A stretch of DNA of 64,000 nt from UBA6927 sp022447855 (GCA_022447855.1 JAKUTX010000002.1:109946-173945); one strand, 5' to 3'; positions 1 through 9,311 are shown, counted from the first letter of the stretch. Notes: a model not told the origin generated them from the sequence alone. A program made the numbers and translations.

Positions 1-337
1 GTACATCCCCTTTGATTAAGTCAATTTTATTCTCTAGATTTAATTTTTGAAGTTTCTCATTTGCAATTGCTAGCATTTCTTTGGAGAAATCTAATCCTAT
101 GACTTTGGATACCGAATCATGTTTTAATAGATCAAAAATAAAATCTCCAGTGCCTGTAGCGACATCCAGGCATTCACCGGTTAAATTATTAGAAACAGCT
201 TCAATTGTTGCATCGCGGCGCCAAATTTTGTGTTGTCCAGCAGACATTAATGAGTTCATTAAATCGTATCTCTTTGAAATGCGGTCAAACATTTCTTCAA
301 CATATTTAGCTCTTTGAGATCCTTGAAGATTAGCCAT
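1..337 (-). CDS. menG: Menaquinone/ubiquinone biosynthesis methyltransferase, partial (runs off the window)
   Basis: The frame is open from an ATG at 337 to the window edge, giving the first 112 residues of a UbiE/MenG-type SAM methyltransferase. The N-terminus reads MANLQGSQRAKYVEEMFDRI, followed by the family hallmark YDLMN...W at about residues 24-39 and a SAM-binding motif I (LDVATGTGDF, about residues 60-69) with an acidic residue at the end of the next strand (GLDFS). The family methylates demethylmenaquinone (or the ubiquinone precursor), the last step of respiratory quinone synthesis. Its start overlaps the end of the upstream nnr gene by 8 bp, so the two are probably translationally coupled. 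The C-terminal half lies outside the window, so completeness cannot be judged. Confidence 0.85.
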   Translation of the reverse strand, partial: MANLQGSQRAKYVEEMFDRISKRYDLMNSLMSAGQHKIWRRDATIEAVSNNLTGECLDVATGTGDFIFDLLKHDSVSKVIGLDFSKEMLAIANEKLQKLNLENKIDLIKGDV

Positions 338-1907
338 TTCGGAATTCACTCTTTTTTATCTGATTTATTGCTATCGGTATATAAGGAAGAATATCACTCG
401 CTATTATACCTGAGGAAGTATTTTCTGGGTTTGCCATTTCTGCAGAAAGTCCGTGCAAATAAACACCTGAAATTGCCGCATCTAAAGGTTCAATTTTTTG
501 AGCTAATAATCCTGTAATTATTCCTGCCAAAATGTCTCCAGTCCCTGCAGTTGCAAGATTAGGATTTGCAAAAAGGCTTATCCAGATGTTTCCATTCGGC
601 GAAGAGATGACAGTGAATGCTCCTTTGAGTATGACGATACAATTCCATTTTGTTGCATAAGATTTACATATATTCACTCGGTCTAATTCGATTTCCTTAA
701 TAGTTTTTCCTGACAGGCGAGCCATTTCTCCAGGGTGAGGAGTGAGAATAGAATTCTTCGGGATTTTTTGATGCCAATTTTGGTTTTCAGATAGAATGTT
801 TAATGCATCAGCATCGATCACTAATGGTATTTCAGGAAGGTTCTTTTTTAGGAGAATAGTTTTTGTTAATTCTCTAGAATTTTCAGACAAACCAAGACCG
901 CATCCGATTAAAACTGAAGTATATTTTTTAATGTTCATCTGAATAGAAGTAATTGCATTAGACACAAATTCAGTCTCCGTGTTATCAGTTAAAGGAAGAT
1001 ATATTGCTTCTTTCAGATGAGATGCAACTATCGGGAAAATTGATTCAGGTGTAGCAATTGTTGTTAAGCCTGAACCAGCCCTTTGGGCTCCTATTGCAGC
1101 CAATGATACTGCTCCAGTAAAATTTTTAGATCCTCCAATAATCAGAGAGTGTCCGAAAGTTCCTTTATGTGAATTGAGTGTTCTAAACGGCAATTTTGAT
1201 GACACAAGTTTTTTGGAGATTATTGATGATATAGGGCTTTTAGTTTCACTTGTGGAAATTCCGATATCTATAATCTCATTTCGGCCGGCAAAAACCACAC
1301 CATCAGGAGAGCACAGTCCCAATTTCGTGAATCCTAATGAGAGTGTAATATCCGCCTTAATAGTGGTTTTGTCCGCTATTCCAGTGTCAGGATTCAAACC
1401 AGAAGGGATGTCTAGAGCAACAATTTTTTTGGATGAATGAGCATTTTTAATTCGATTTACAGATTCAATGAGCAAGGAAACAGGAGGGGTAATTGGTTTA
1501 TTCAGCCCGATGCCATAAAGAGCATCCAAAATTAGGTCTGATTCAGTAAGCAATTTTTCTATTAGTAAAATTTGCTTTTTATAATTACCAAGTTCATATA
1601 AATCTACTCCAGACTTTTGAGCATTTTCACACAGTTTTGTTCCTGTAAGTTCAGAAGTAGTGATTGCCATTGATCGAAACCCCAATTTTTTCAGATGAGT
1701 TGCGGCGATTAAACCGTCACCACCATTTTTACCTGGGCCTATAAGGGTTAATATTGTGCCGTGGCCTAAGATTTCAGCTATTCGCTTAGACACTGAAGTC
1801 CCAGCTTTTTCCATTAATAATTTACTAGTAACTCCATTGCGAAAGGTTTCTCTTTCTAAATTTTTCATTTCAGAGGAGGAGACTATTTTCGAGGAATTGT
1901 TTTTCAT
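330..1907 (-). CDS. nnr: Bifunctional NAD(P)HX epimerase / ADP-dependent NAD(P)HX dehydratase
   Basis: A 525-residue two-domain protein. The N-terminal half is a YjeF_N epimerase domain (GPGKNGGDGL and the ALYGIGL segment). The C-terminal half is a ribokinase-fold dehydratase with the GTGDILAGIITG anion-hole motif and the HPGEMARL motif. It repairs hydrated NADH/NADPH in the cytoplasm: the epimerase interconverts R and S forms and the dehydratase restores the S form using ADP. The frame can be read from a TTG at 1922, but GGAAAAAGAA sits just before the ATG at 1907, so I chose the ATG. It lies between acpS (26 bp upstream) and menG (8-bp overlap downstream), a typical housekeeping chain. Confidence 0.92.
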   Translation of the reverse strand: MKNNSSKIVSSSEMKNLERETFRNGVTSKLLMEKAGTSVSKRIAEILGHGTILTLIGPGKNGGDGLIAATHLKKLGFRSMAITTSELTGTKLCENAQKSGVDLYELGNYKKQILLIEKLLTESDLILDALYGIGLNKPITPPVSLLIESVNRIKNAHSSKKIVALDIPSGLNPDTGIADKTTIKADITLSLGFTKLGLCSPDGVVFAGRNEIIDIGISTSETKSPISSIISKKLVSSKLPFRTLNSHKGTFGHSLIIGGSKNFTGAVSLAAIGAQRAGSGLTTIATPESIFPIVASHLKEAIYLPLTDNTETEFVSNAITSIQMNIKKYTSVLIGCGLGLSENSRELTKTILLKKNLPEIPLVIDADALNILSENQNWHQKIPKNSILTPHPGEMARLSGKTIKEIELDRVNICKSYATKWNCIVILKGAFTVISSPNGNIWISLFANPNLATAGTGDILAGIITGLLAQKIEPLDAAISGVYLHGLSAEMANPENTSSGIIASDILPYIPIAINQIKKSEFRNG

Positions 1908-1933
1908 TATTTCTTTTTCCAAAATAATGTGTG

Positions 1934-2335
1934 TTATTTGGATTTGTTAATGATTGGCAGGGTATTGGAATTTAAGCTTTCGCAGACTATAGATGCTATT
2001 GCATATTCTTTTGAGTGCGACAATGATAACGCAATGCTGGAAATGCCTAGGTCTTGCGCACGTTTGGCAGCCTTTCTGTGAAGTTGGATGGTTGGAGGTT
2101 TGCCTTTTAATCGAATTATTTCAATATCTTTCCATGGGATTCCTCTGATCCCCGTACCTAATGCTTTCATCATCGCCTCTTTTCCTGCAAATCTGCTCGC
2201 AAGCTGCTGCGCTCTTCCTTTGCAATAAGAAATTTCCAAGGGAGTGTAAATTCTGTGCAAAAACCGTGACCCATATTGTTCCGATATACGTTTAATTCTT
2301 GGAACTTCAACAATATCTACTCCGTTTACAAGCAA
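1934..2335 (-). CDS. acpS: Holo-[acyl-carrier-protein] synthase
   Basis: A 133-residue AcpS, which transfers 4'-phosphopantetheine from CoA to apo-ACP. It has the N-terminal GVDIVEVPRI motif with the metal-binding Asp at residue 7 and the RFAGKEAMMKAL motif with Glu53 and Lys52, followed by the LSLSHSKEYAIA segment. Length is normal for the family. It sits 10 bp after the metF-like gene and 26 bp before nnr on the same strand. Fatty acid synthesis genes it would serve (plsX, fabG, fabL) are elsewhere in the window. Confidence 0.95.
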   Translation of the reverse strand: MLVNGVDIVEVPRIKRISEQYGSRFLHRIYTPLEISYCKGRAQQLASRFAGKEAMMKALGTGIRGIPWKDIEIIRLKGKPPTIQLHRKAAKRAQDLGISSIALSLSHSKEYAIASIVCESLNSNTLPIINKSK

Positions 2336-2345
2336 TGTATTGCTC

Positions 2346-3221
2346 CTATGATTTCACATTTGATTCGGAAATTATTTGCGGGATTAAATCTTCCCAGCCT
2401 AGAGCCATTATATGGATTCCATGACAGGAATCTTTGATTTCTTGGATGATTTTAGTTGTAATTTTGGTTGTTGCCTGTCGATTATTTTTGGCTGAATCTA
2501 ACTCCTTGATAATTTGATTTGGTATCGAGACTCCAAATAGATTTTTATTAAAAAAACGCGCCATTTTTGCAGATTTTAATATCATTACACCTGCAATGAT
2601 TTTCGCATTAGTGTGTTTAATTCTCTGCATGAAGTTTTGGAATTGTTTCACATCATAAATTCCTTGAGTTTGAAAGAATACTGCACCTGAATCAATTTTT
2701 TGTTCTAGTCGAGCAATTTCCGCGTCTAAGTCTTGAGCTGATGGATTTACAACAGCACCAACACAAAAAGACGGAGAGCCAGAAAGTTTAGAATCTGACA
2801 AATCATGTCCCGAATTTAGTCGAGTAGCTGCATTAATTAATGATACTGCATCAATATCGAATACTCCCTTAGCGTCAGGGTGATCGCCTGCTTTTGGGTT
2901 GTCCCCTGTCATGCATAGGATATTTTCAATGCCTAATGCATTTGCTGCTAGCAAATCTCCTTGCAACGAGATTCGGTTCTTGTCTCGGCATGCTACTTGA
3001 AGGATTGGTTCAATATTATTAAGTTTTAGTTTGTGTGCAGCAGCAATTGGAGCCATGCTCATTCGTGCTGAGTGTGAGTCAGTTAAATTAAATGCATCTA
3101 TATGATTTCTTAGAGTTAATGCTTTAGAGATTAGTGGCTCTAATTCAGTTCCTTTTGGAGGATTTAACTCTGTTGTTATAACAAATTGATTCAGGGACAG
3201 TTTTTTTGAAAAAGAGTTCAT
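2346..3221 (-). CDS. metF: 5,10-methylenetetrahydrofolate reductase family protein
   Basis: A 291-residue TIM-barrel protein of the MetF family, which reduces 5,10-methylene-THF to 5-methyl-THF using FAD. Family features are the early TTELNPPKG strand with its Glu, the NLTDS segment, CMTGDNPKAGDHP and FFQTQGIYD. The frame extends upstream to 3278, but GGAG lies 7 nt before the ATG at 3221, which is the better start. It is the first gene of a minus-strand run and is divergent from folD, so the two one-carbon genes share one intergenic region. A role in one-carbon metabolism is inferred; the exact electron donor cannot be read from the sequence. Confidence 0.85.
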   Translation of the reverse strand: MNSFSKKLSLNQFVITTELNPPKGTELEPLISKALTLRNHIDAFNLTDSHSARMSMAPIAAAHKLKLNNIEPILQVACRDKNRISLQGDLLAANALGIENILCMTGDNPKAGDHPDAKGVFDIDAVSLINAATRLNSGHDLSDSKLSGSPSFCVGAVVNPSAQDLDAEIARLEQKIDSGAVFFQTQGIYDVKQFQNFMQRIKHTNAKIIAGVMILKSAKMARFFNKNLFGVSIPNQIIKELDSAKNNRQATTKITTKIIQEIKDSCHGIHIMALGWEDLIPQIISESNVKS

Positions 3222-3301
3222 TTTATTCTCCGTTCGAATATTATATCTCTCAAATTGTTCTGATGGCAAAAATATCAATAAGTATCTTTTTCATATCGGT
3301 A

Positions 3302-3307
3302 TATAAT
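3302..3307 (+). promoter_or_regulatory. Probable -10 box for folD
   Basis: A perfect TATAAT lies 26 bp before the folD ATG in the metF/folD divergent gap. No convincing -35 box sits at 16-18 bp, so only the -10 element is called. Confidence 0.35.
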
Positions 3308-3332
3308 CAATATAGAAAATTTGGAGGATAAT

Positions 3333-4232
3333 ATGGTCGCAAATCGAATAAATGGTAAAGAAATTGCAGAGGAAATCCGTAAAGAAATTGCAACGAAGGT
3401 TAATGATTTGAAAAATAATCATCAAGTGACTCCTGGCTTAGCAGTAATATTGGTTGGTAATGATCCTGCTTCTGCCGTATATGTTAGGAGCAAAGAAAAA
3501 GCAGCGATAGATTTGGGAATGAAAAGTGAAGCAATTATTTTGCCTGAAGAAACTACTCAAGACGAGTTAATTAAGCAGATAAAATTAATTAATGATGATG
3601 AAAGTTTTCATGGGGTATTAGTACAACTTCCTTTACCCAATCATTTGGATGAAAATGCTGTCATTGAATCTATAGATCCTTGGAAGGATGTTGATGGATT
3701 GCATCCGGAAAATATGGGAATGCTAATGGCTGGAAGACCAAGGTTCATATCAGCGACCCCCGCGGGGATTCAACAGATGCTAATTAGGACAGGAAATGAT
3801 CCGGCTGGTAAGAATGTGGTGGTCTGTGGAAGAAGTAATATTGTAGGAAAACCAATTGCTAATCTTTTAATGCAAAGAGCTTCAGGAGCAAATGCGACTG
3901 TAACTGTTTGTCATACTCGAACAGAGAATCTTTCTGAAATTACTCAGAAAGCGGATATTTTAATTGCTGCTATTGGGAGTCCTCATGCGATTTCTTCTGA
4001 AATGGTCAAAGAGGGTGCCGTAGTTATTGATGTTGGGATCAATAGAATTGATGCCCCTGATAGGCCACGAGGATTTCGGTTGGTTGGAGATGTTGATTAT
4101 AAAGCAGTGCGTGAAAAAGCTTCCGCAATTACCCCAGTACCAGGAGGAGTTGGCCCAATGACGATAGCGATGTTGTTAAATAACGCCTTATTGGCTGCTG
4201 ATTTATCAATTCAAAGAAACGCATGTCTTTAG
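3333..4232 (+). CDS. folD: Bifunctional methylene-THF dehydrogenase / methenyl-THF cyclohydrolase
   Basis: A 299-residue FolD, which interconverts methylene-, methenyl- and 10-formyl-THF with NADP. It shows the active-site Tyr/Lys segment (SAVYVRSKEKAA), VQLPLPNHL, the Rossmann part GRSNIVGKPIANLL and the C-terminal PVPGGVGPMTIAMLL. The start is ATG 3333 with GGAGG at 3323-3327; an upstream in-frame TTG would put the SD inside the gene. Its stop overlaps the queA start by 10 bp. The 10-formyl-THF it makes would feed fmt, also in this window. Confidence 0.95.
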   Translation: MVANRINGKEIAEEIRKEIATKVNDLKNNHQVTPGLAVILVGNDPASAVYVRSKEKAAIDLGMKSEAIILPEETTQDELIKQIKLINDDESFHGVLVQLPLPNHLDENAVIESIDPWKDVDGLHPENMGMLMAGRPRFISATPAGIQQMLIRTGNDPAGKNVVVCGRSNIVGKPIANLLMQRASGANATVTVCHTRTENLSEITQKADILIAAIGSPHAISSEMVKEGAVVIDVGINRIDAPDRPRGFRLVGDVDYKAVREKASAITPVPGGVGPMTIAMLLNNALLAADLSIQRNACL

Positions 4233-5263
4233 TATTAACACCAGACCAATTTGATTATTACTTACCGGAAGGACTAATTGCTCAAAATCCATCCGAGGAA
4301 AGAGATCAATCTAGGTTGATGCTTCTTGATCGTTTGACAGGTCAATTTAAGCACTCCAAGTTTAATCAACTCCTGACTTTTCTGAAGCCTGGAGATGTTT
4401 TGGTTATGAACCAAAGTCGGGTAATACCGGCTCGTCTTTATGCTAGAAATTTGGATTTAGACAGGCCGGTTGAGATGCTGCTGTTGAGGAAAATCGAGGA
4501 TGGAGTATGGAAAGCTTTGGTCAAGCCAGGAAGACGCTTAAAAGTGGGATCGCGTTTTGAAACTTCAAGCGAAAATAATGACGAAGTAATTTCTGGAAAA
4601 GTTTTATCAATTGAGCCTGACGGAGAAAGAATAATCTCTTTGCAAGGAGAGCAATACCTAGATTCGGTAGGAGAGATACCTCTTCCTCCATATATTAATG
4701 AAACTAATTCGGACCCTGAACGTTATCAGACTGTATATTCAAAAGAAAAAGGAAGTATCGCAGCGCCTACAGCAGGGTTACATTTTACTTCAGAAATGAT
4801 TCATCGGATGCAAAATATTAATGTGGAGAATGTATTTGTTACCCTTCATGTTGGGTGGGACACTTTTCGCCCAATTAAAGGAAAGTTAGATGAGCATAAA
4901 ATGCATTCAGAATTTTGGTCTATTGATGAAAATTCTGCGGAAAGAATTCGTCTTGCTAAGGCTGAAGGACGAAGGGTAATAGCAGTTGGGACCACAGTTG
5001 TTAGGTTGTTAGAAAATGCTGCTCAAATTTCGAGAGATGGTTGTTTAACTAGTGGGTCGGGTTGGGTAGATTTGTTTATTAAGCCTGGGCATGAATTCCA
5101 AATTGTTGATGCATTGATTACAAATTTTCACTTACCTAAATCTACATTGATGATGTTGGTTAGCGCATTTTCAAGTAGAGAAAACATTTTAAGCGCATAT
5201 TCTGAAGCAGTTCGAGAAAAATATAGATTTTTCAGTTTTGGAGATGCTATGTTTATTTCTTAA
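4223..5263 (+). CDS. queA: S-adenosylmethionine:tRNA ribosyltransferase-isomerase
   Basis: A 346-residue QueA, which builds epoxyqueuosine in the anticodon of GUN-decoding tRNAs by transferring the ribosyl part of SAM. Family markers include FDYYLPEGLIAQ near the N-terminus, SRLMLLDR, MNQSRVIPARL, IAAPTAGLHFT and the C-terminal NFHLPKSTLMMLVSAF. The ATG lies inside the last codons of folD (10-bp overlap), so translation is probably coupled. Length is standard. Confidence 0.95.
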   Translation: MSLVLTPDQFDYYLPEGLIAQNPSEERDQSRLMLLDRLTGQFKHSKFNQLLTFLKPGDVLVMNQSRVIPARLYARNLDLDRPVEMLLLRKIEDGVWKALVKPGRRLKVGSRFETSSENNDEVISGKVLSIEPDGERIISLQGEQYLDSVGEIPLPPYINETNSDPERYQTVYSKEKGSIAAPTAGLHFTSEMIHRMQNINVENVFVTLHVGWDTFRPIKGKLDEHKMHSEFWSIDENSAERIRLAKAEGRRVIAVGTTVVRLLENAAQISRDGCLTSGSGWVDLFIKPGHEFQIVDALITNFHLPKSTLMMLVSAFSSRENILSAYSEAVREKYRFFSFGDAMFIS

Positions 5264-5326
5264 AGTTTTAGAATGCGTTTTGTATCTAAAATACTGTAAT
5301 AGTGAAAAGCTAAATTGGAGGATAAA

Positions 5327-6358
5327 ATGTTTGAAAAAATTGCAGTCCTAGGTGTTGGTGCTATTGGAAGTGTTATAGGAGCTCACTTATCTAAGGCTGG
5401 TTTAGATGTGACCCTAATAGATCATTGGGGTCAACATATCGATCAAATGAAGTCCCAAGGTCTGACAATAACCCATGAAGATGGTGATTCCATTAATGTG
5501 TCGGTTAACGCAGTACATTTAGGAGATGTAAGTTCTTTAGAAACACAATTTGATTTGGTTTTTTTAGCAGTAAAATCATACGATACTGAATGGGCTACGC
5601 ACTTTATTCTCCCTCATATGGCTCCTACTGGAATCATTGTTTCTGCGCAAAACGGCATAAATGATGATTTAATTGCTGAAATCATTGGAGCTTCTCGTGA
5701 ATTACCTTGTGTGATGACATTTGGTGCTGGTTTGTATGAACCGGGCCATGGATTGAGAACGGGGGATAGATCAAAAACCGCATTTATTATTGGTGAATCT
5801 TCTGGAGTCAAAACTCCAAGAATTGAAGCTCTTTCAGAGATTTTAAATAATGTAGGAATTTGTGAAATTTCTTCGAATATTTGGGGTCATCGTTGGGCAA
5901 AATTGGCTGTCAATTGCATGGCAAATCCAATGTGTGCCGCTAGTGGTTTGGGTTCTAAAGCTTTACGACAAGATCCCAATCTTTCCGAGATTTCAATTGG
6001 GATTGCTGCAGAAGTTGTAAATACTGGTATTAGCTTGGGTGTGAATGTGGAAAAAATTTCGGGAGTGGATTCTGCTCTCTATCAGAATGCGTCTACTGAC
6101 ATGAATGTTATGGAAGAAATTAAAACCCAATTGGCGACAGACGCGGTTAGGCTGGGTGAAGGTAGGCCATCTATGGCTCAAGATGTAATGAAAGGAAGAA
6201 GAACTGAAATTAGTCATCTTAATGGTTATGTCTTTACTCGTGGTAAGGAACTGGGAGTAGAAACACCAATTTGTGAATCTATAGTTGAATTAGTTCAAAA
6301 GGTTGAAAAGGGTGTTGTTGAACCTGGGGAGAATGTTTTTGGCCACATAAAAATCTAA
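5327..6358 (+). CDS. 2-dehydropantoate 2-reductase family protein
   Basis: A 343-residue ApbA/PanE-family reductase. It opens with the dinucleotide-binding GVGAIGSVIGAHL, has the FLAVKSYDTE segment and SAQNGIND, and the RWAKLAVNCMANPMCA stretch with the candidate catalytic Lys. Classical PanE reduces ketopantoate to pantoate for CoA synthesis; many family members act on other 2-keto acids. The start is ATG 5327 with GGAGG at 5317-5321. No other pantothenate gene is nearby and the downstream block is catabolic, so the substrate is uncertain. Confidence 0.75.
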   Translation: MFEKIAVLGVGAIGSVIGAHLSKAGLDVTLIDHWGQHIDQMKSQGLTITHEDGDSINVSVNAVHLGDVSSLETQFDLVFLAVKSYDTEWATHFILPHMAPTGIIVSAQNGINDDLIAEIIGASRELPCVMTFGAGLYEPGHGLRTGDRSKTAFIIGESSGVKTPRIEALSEILNNVGICEISSNIWGHRWAKLAVNCMANPMCAASGLGSKALRQDPNLSEISIGIAAEVVNTGISLGVNVEKISGVDSALYQNASTDMNVMEEIKTQLATDAVRLGEGRPSMAQDVMKGRRTEISHLNGYVFTRGKELGVETPICESIVELVQKVEKGVVEPGENVFGHIKI

Positions 6359-6389
6359 TGGAAATATTTTGTATTGTTCTTTAAAAATA

Positions 6390-6914
6390 ATGTCGGATGC
6401 CTTGGATTCTAACCTTGCAAATTGTTTGAATGAGACTCATAGGGTTGGGGTTGACCATAGCATAAAATCAATAGAAACTCAGTTGCAGAATTGGGCAGCC
6501 ATTTACATGAATTTTTCTGATATTGAAAGCCACCACTGGATTCAAGAAATTCAGGGAGTGAATAAATCCGATATTTCAAACTTGCTAGAGAAATCAAAAT
6601 ATTTTGTAATGGAGGCTTTGCAGGAAACCTTTGATTTTATTAATGCTGAAATTCCGCATGGAGTATTAATTCCTAGAGTGAAGAATTATTTAGATTCTAG
6701 AATAATTGATACGAGGGTCAAATTTTTAGATTTTGCTGACTTTGTGGAGACTTTTAGATTTTGTAAAGAGGAAATTAATTGCCTAAATAACATTTTGACA
6801 GATCCTACAATTGATGTTAATTGGATTTCAAATTGGTTGTTAGAAAATTCAACAATAATGTATAAGAAACAATTACAAAACTTTTTGGAAACAGAATTTC
6901 CAAGGAGGGTGTGA
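6390..6914 (+). CDS. Unknown helical protein sharing a C-terminal segment with the hemerythrin-like neighbour
   Basis: A 174-residue soluble protein, probably all-helical, not recognised as a named family. Residues about 127-170 align with residues about 192-236 of the next protein: both have E-E-x-x-C, a D-rich turn, W-I, an E-N pair and a closing helix ending in F. It lacks the HxxxE pairs seen in the neighbour, so it probably does not carry a di-iron site of that type. The start is ATG 6390, with no strong SD; an upstream in-frame TTG at 6369 is possible. Only 3 bp separate it from the next gene, so they are co-transcribed and may form one complex (inference). Confidence 0.6.
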   Translation: MSDALDSNLANCLNETHRVGVDHSIKSIETQLQNWAAIYMNFSDIESHHWIQEIQGVNKSDISNLLEKSKYFVMEALQETFDFINAEIPHGVLIPRVKNYLDSRIIDTRVKFLDFADFVETFRFCKEEINCLNNILTDPTIDVNWISNWLLENSTIMYKKQLQNFLETEFPRRV

Positions 6915-6917
6915 TTT

Positions 6918-7628
6918 ATGGGATTTCACGATCCAATTAAGACTTTAGAAAGTCCTATTGAAGTGATGTATTTGATGCATAAGGTATTTATGAGTCATTC
7001 TGATCATACTTTAGAATTAGTATCCAAAGTTGAAACGGGTGAATGTAGTATTACCGATGTTAAGCGATCTTTTGATCTTTGGATAAAACATTTGCTTTAT
7101 CATGTTCAGACTGAAGATTATTACATGACGGGACCGCTTAAGGAAAAAAAGCTTCAAGATGGCAGAATGGTTTTAAAAGAAAATGTTAGTGAACATAACG
7201 ACCTAAGGGAAATGGGTGCAGAGTTATTTGCAAAGATAGGGAAAGATGCTCGTGAATCTTTAATTGAAGATGTTCTCGCTTTGGATGATCAAAATCATGA
7301 AGAATTATTGGATCAATTGAGAATTGCTGATTCTGCCATAATTGAGACCTTGGGTAAACAGACTATTTTGCGAAGGAGTATTAGGCATATTTATAGGAGT
7401 ATTTTCGATTTTATAGTTGTGGAGTTTGATCACTTTGAAAACGAAGAGTCTTTTGTGCTTCCTTTGGTGCATGACCAAATGTCGTACGCTGAAGAATTGG
7501 AATGTGTTCGAAAACTTTTGATAGATGATGATTCTGACAATCCGACATGGATACTAGATTTTGTTCGAGAAAATTTAGTAGATTCAGACCGGAAACTTTT
7601 AGATGAAATTTCGGAGAATTTCCAGTAA
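6918..7628 (+). CDS. Hemerythrin-like (HHE) domain protein
   Basis: A 236-residue helical protein whose histidine pattern matches a hemerythrin-like di-iron four-helix bundle: His27/His30 near the N-terminus, His58, H62-V-Q-T-E66, His93, and H172-F-E-N-E176. HHE proteins bind oxygen, sense oxygen or iron, or handle iron. The C-terminal tail (about 190-236) lies outside the bundle and is shared with the upstream gene 3 bp away. The SD is AAGGAGG at 6901-6907, overlapping the end of the previous gene. Downstream lie flavin oxidoreductases after a 120-bp gap with its own promoter. Which ligand it binds is not readable from the sequence. Confidence 0.6.
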   Translation: MGFHDPIKTLESPIEVMYLMHKVFMSHSDHTLELVSKVETGECSITDVKRSFDLWIKHLLYHVQTEDYYMTGPLKEKKLQDGRMVLKENVSEHNDLREMGAELFAKIGKDARESLIEDVLALDDQNHEELLDQLRIADSAIIETLGKQTILRRSIRHIYRSIFDFIVVEFDHFENEESFVLPLVHDQMSYAEELECVRKLLIDDDSDNPTWILDFVRENLVDSDRKLLDEISENFQ

Positions 7629-7663
7629 TTTCATATAAATAATCTGAGTTTGTAGGATTTTAA

Positions 7664-7692
7664 TTGAATTGGCGCAAAAACTAAATTATCAT
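7664..7692 (+). promoter_or_regulatory. Candidate promoter for the GMC oxidoreductase array
   Basis: TTGAAT at 7664-7669, a 17-bp spacer and TATCAT at 7687-7692 resemble a sigma-70-type promoter. It is in the 120-bp gap before the first GMC gene and would give a leader of about 50 nt. Confidence 0.4.
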
Positions 7693-7748
7693 AGCCCAAA
7701 TATTACTAATTAATGTAATTATTTTAACCTGTTCAAGGAGTAGAACAA

Positions 7749-9293
7749 ATGAGTTTTGACTATATTGTTGTGGGGGCTGGATCAGCAGGGTCCATTATTG
7801 CTTCCAGGTTGACTGAAGATTCAAATGTAAACGTTTTGCTCTTGGAAGCTGGTAATGATTACGAAGATTTTGATTCATTGCCGGATGGTGTGAAGACTTC
7901 GTATTTTAGCGCATCTGAGGACGTGCTAAGTAGCGAACATAACTGGGGATATGTTGCTAAAGCAACAAGTAAATATACTGATATGCCTGTTCCCAGGGGC
8001 AAAGTGACGGGTGGTTCATCGGCCATCAACGCTCAAATCTTTCTACGTGGTGAAGCAGATGATTACGACAGATGGGCCAAATGGGGAAGTGACGAATGGA
8101 GCTATGAAAAATGTCTTCCATATTTTAGAAAACTAGAAACAGATACGGACTTTCCCGATGATTTCCATGGGACTGAAGGTCCTATTGTCGCAAGTAGATT
8201 TAAGCCTGAAGAGTGGACAAAAGAACAGGCTGCATTCAGACAAGCATGTTTGGACTACGGATTCCCAGAAGCTCCTGATCACAATAATCCCAATTCCACT
8301 GGTATTGGACCTTTGCCTCTTAACAGCACTATGGGCGTAAGGATTAGTACTGCTATGGGTCATTTAAACCAGGCTCGAGATCGAGATAATCTAACCATTA
8401 TGCCCAATTCATTGATACGTAAGGTTATTTTCAATGGTAAAAAAGCCACAGGTGTGGAAGTTGAGCAAAATAATGAAATAAAAATTTATGAAGCACCTGA
8501 AATTATTTTGAGTGCGGGTGCAGTAGCATCTCCTCAGATTTTATTGCTATCAGGTGTCGGTCCACAAGAACATCTTGAAGAAATGGGTATTCCAGTAGTG
8601 CATTCTCTTCCAGGCGTAGGTAAGAATCTTCGAGATCATCCCGCGGTATTTTTAACATGGAACACAAAAAAGGAAGATCCTGAAATTCCACCCGTAGGAT
8701 TTCAATTTTCATGTCGTTATACCGCAGAAGGATCAGACCTACGTAATGACATGATGATTATTATGTGCTCTATTGGGATTGGACATGTTAGAACTTCAGG
8801 ATATTCTGACTCCCCTCCTGGGTTGACTATGATAGCTCATTTATACCTTGCATTAAGCCAGGGGGAATTACATCTACAATCCACTGACCCTAAGGTACAA
8901 CCGTTTTTAGATCACAACATGTTAGATCACGAATTTGATCGATTAAGGATTCGAGAACAGTTAAGAATTTGCTTGGAACTAGCCAAAAAACCTGAAATGT
9001 CGAAGTTTCTTGGTGAATTAAGATCTCCGACCTGGGATGATCTTTCTTCAGACGAAAAAATGGATGACTGGATGATGAAAGAAGTGACAACAGGTCATCA
9101 CATTTCAGGAACATGCAAAATGGGTCCTTATGATGATGGGATGGCGGTTGTTAATCAATATGGAAGAGTTCATGGATTACAGGGAATAAGAGTGGCAGAT
9201 GCTTCAATCATGCCTGATTGTACAAGAAGCAATACTAATGTTCCAACAATGATGATTGGTGAAAGAATGTCCGATTTAATTAAACAAAACTAG
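7749..9293 (+). CDS. GMC family FAD-dependent oxidoreductase, copy 1
   Basis: A 514-residue glucose-methanol-choline (GMC) family flavoenzyme. The ADP-binding motif VVGAGSAGSIIASRL is at residues 7-21 and the first GMC signature PRGKVTGGSSAINAQ at about residues 83-97. The C-terminal catalytic part has GHHISGTCKMG and NTNVPTMMIGE, which carry the His and Asn expected at the active site. Such enzymes oxidise alcohols to carbonyls, passing electrons to oxygen or a quinone; choline dehydrogenase is the best-known relative. The SD AAGGAG lies just before the ATG. Its central segment differs from copies 2-4. No signal peptide is visible, so it should be cytoplasmic. The substrate is unknown. Confidence 0.88.
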   Translation: MSFDYIVVGAGSAGSIIASRLTEDSNVNVLLLEAGNDYEDFDSLPDGVKTSYFSASEDVLSSEHNWGYVAKATSKYTDMPVPRGKVTGGSSAINAQIFLRGEADDYDRWAKWGSDEWSYEKCLPYFRKLETDTDFPDDFHGTEGPIVASRFKPEEWTKEQAAFRQACLDYGFPEAPDHNNPNSTGIGPLPLNSTMGVRISTAMGHLNQARDRDNLTIMPNSLIRKVIFNGKKATGVEVEQNNEIKIYEAPEIILSAGAVASPQILLLSGVGPQEHLEEMGIPVVHSLPGVGKNLRDHPAVFLTWNTKKEDPEIPPVGFQFSCRYTAEGSDLRNDMMIIMCSIGIGHVRTSGYSDSPPGLTMIAHLYLALSQGELHLQSTDPKVQPFLDHNMLDHEFDRLRIREQLRICLELAKKPEMSKFLGELRSPTWDDLSSDEKMDDWMMKEVTTGHHISGTCKMGPYDDGMAVVNQYGRVHGLQGIRVADASIMPDCTRSNTNVPTMMIGERMSDLIKQN

Positions 9294-9311
9294 TATTTTC
9301 ACCAATTTTTA

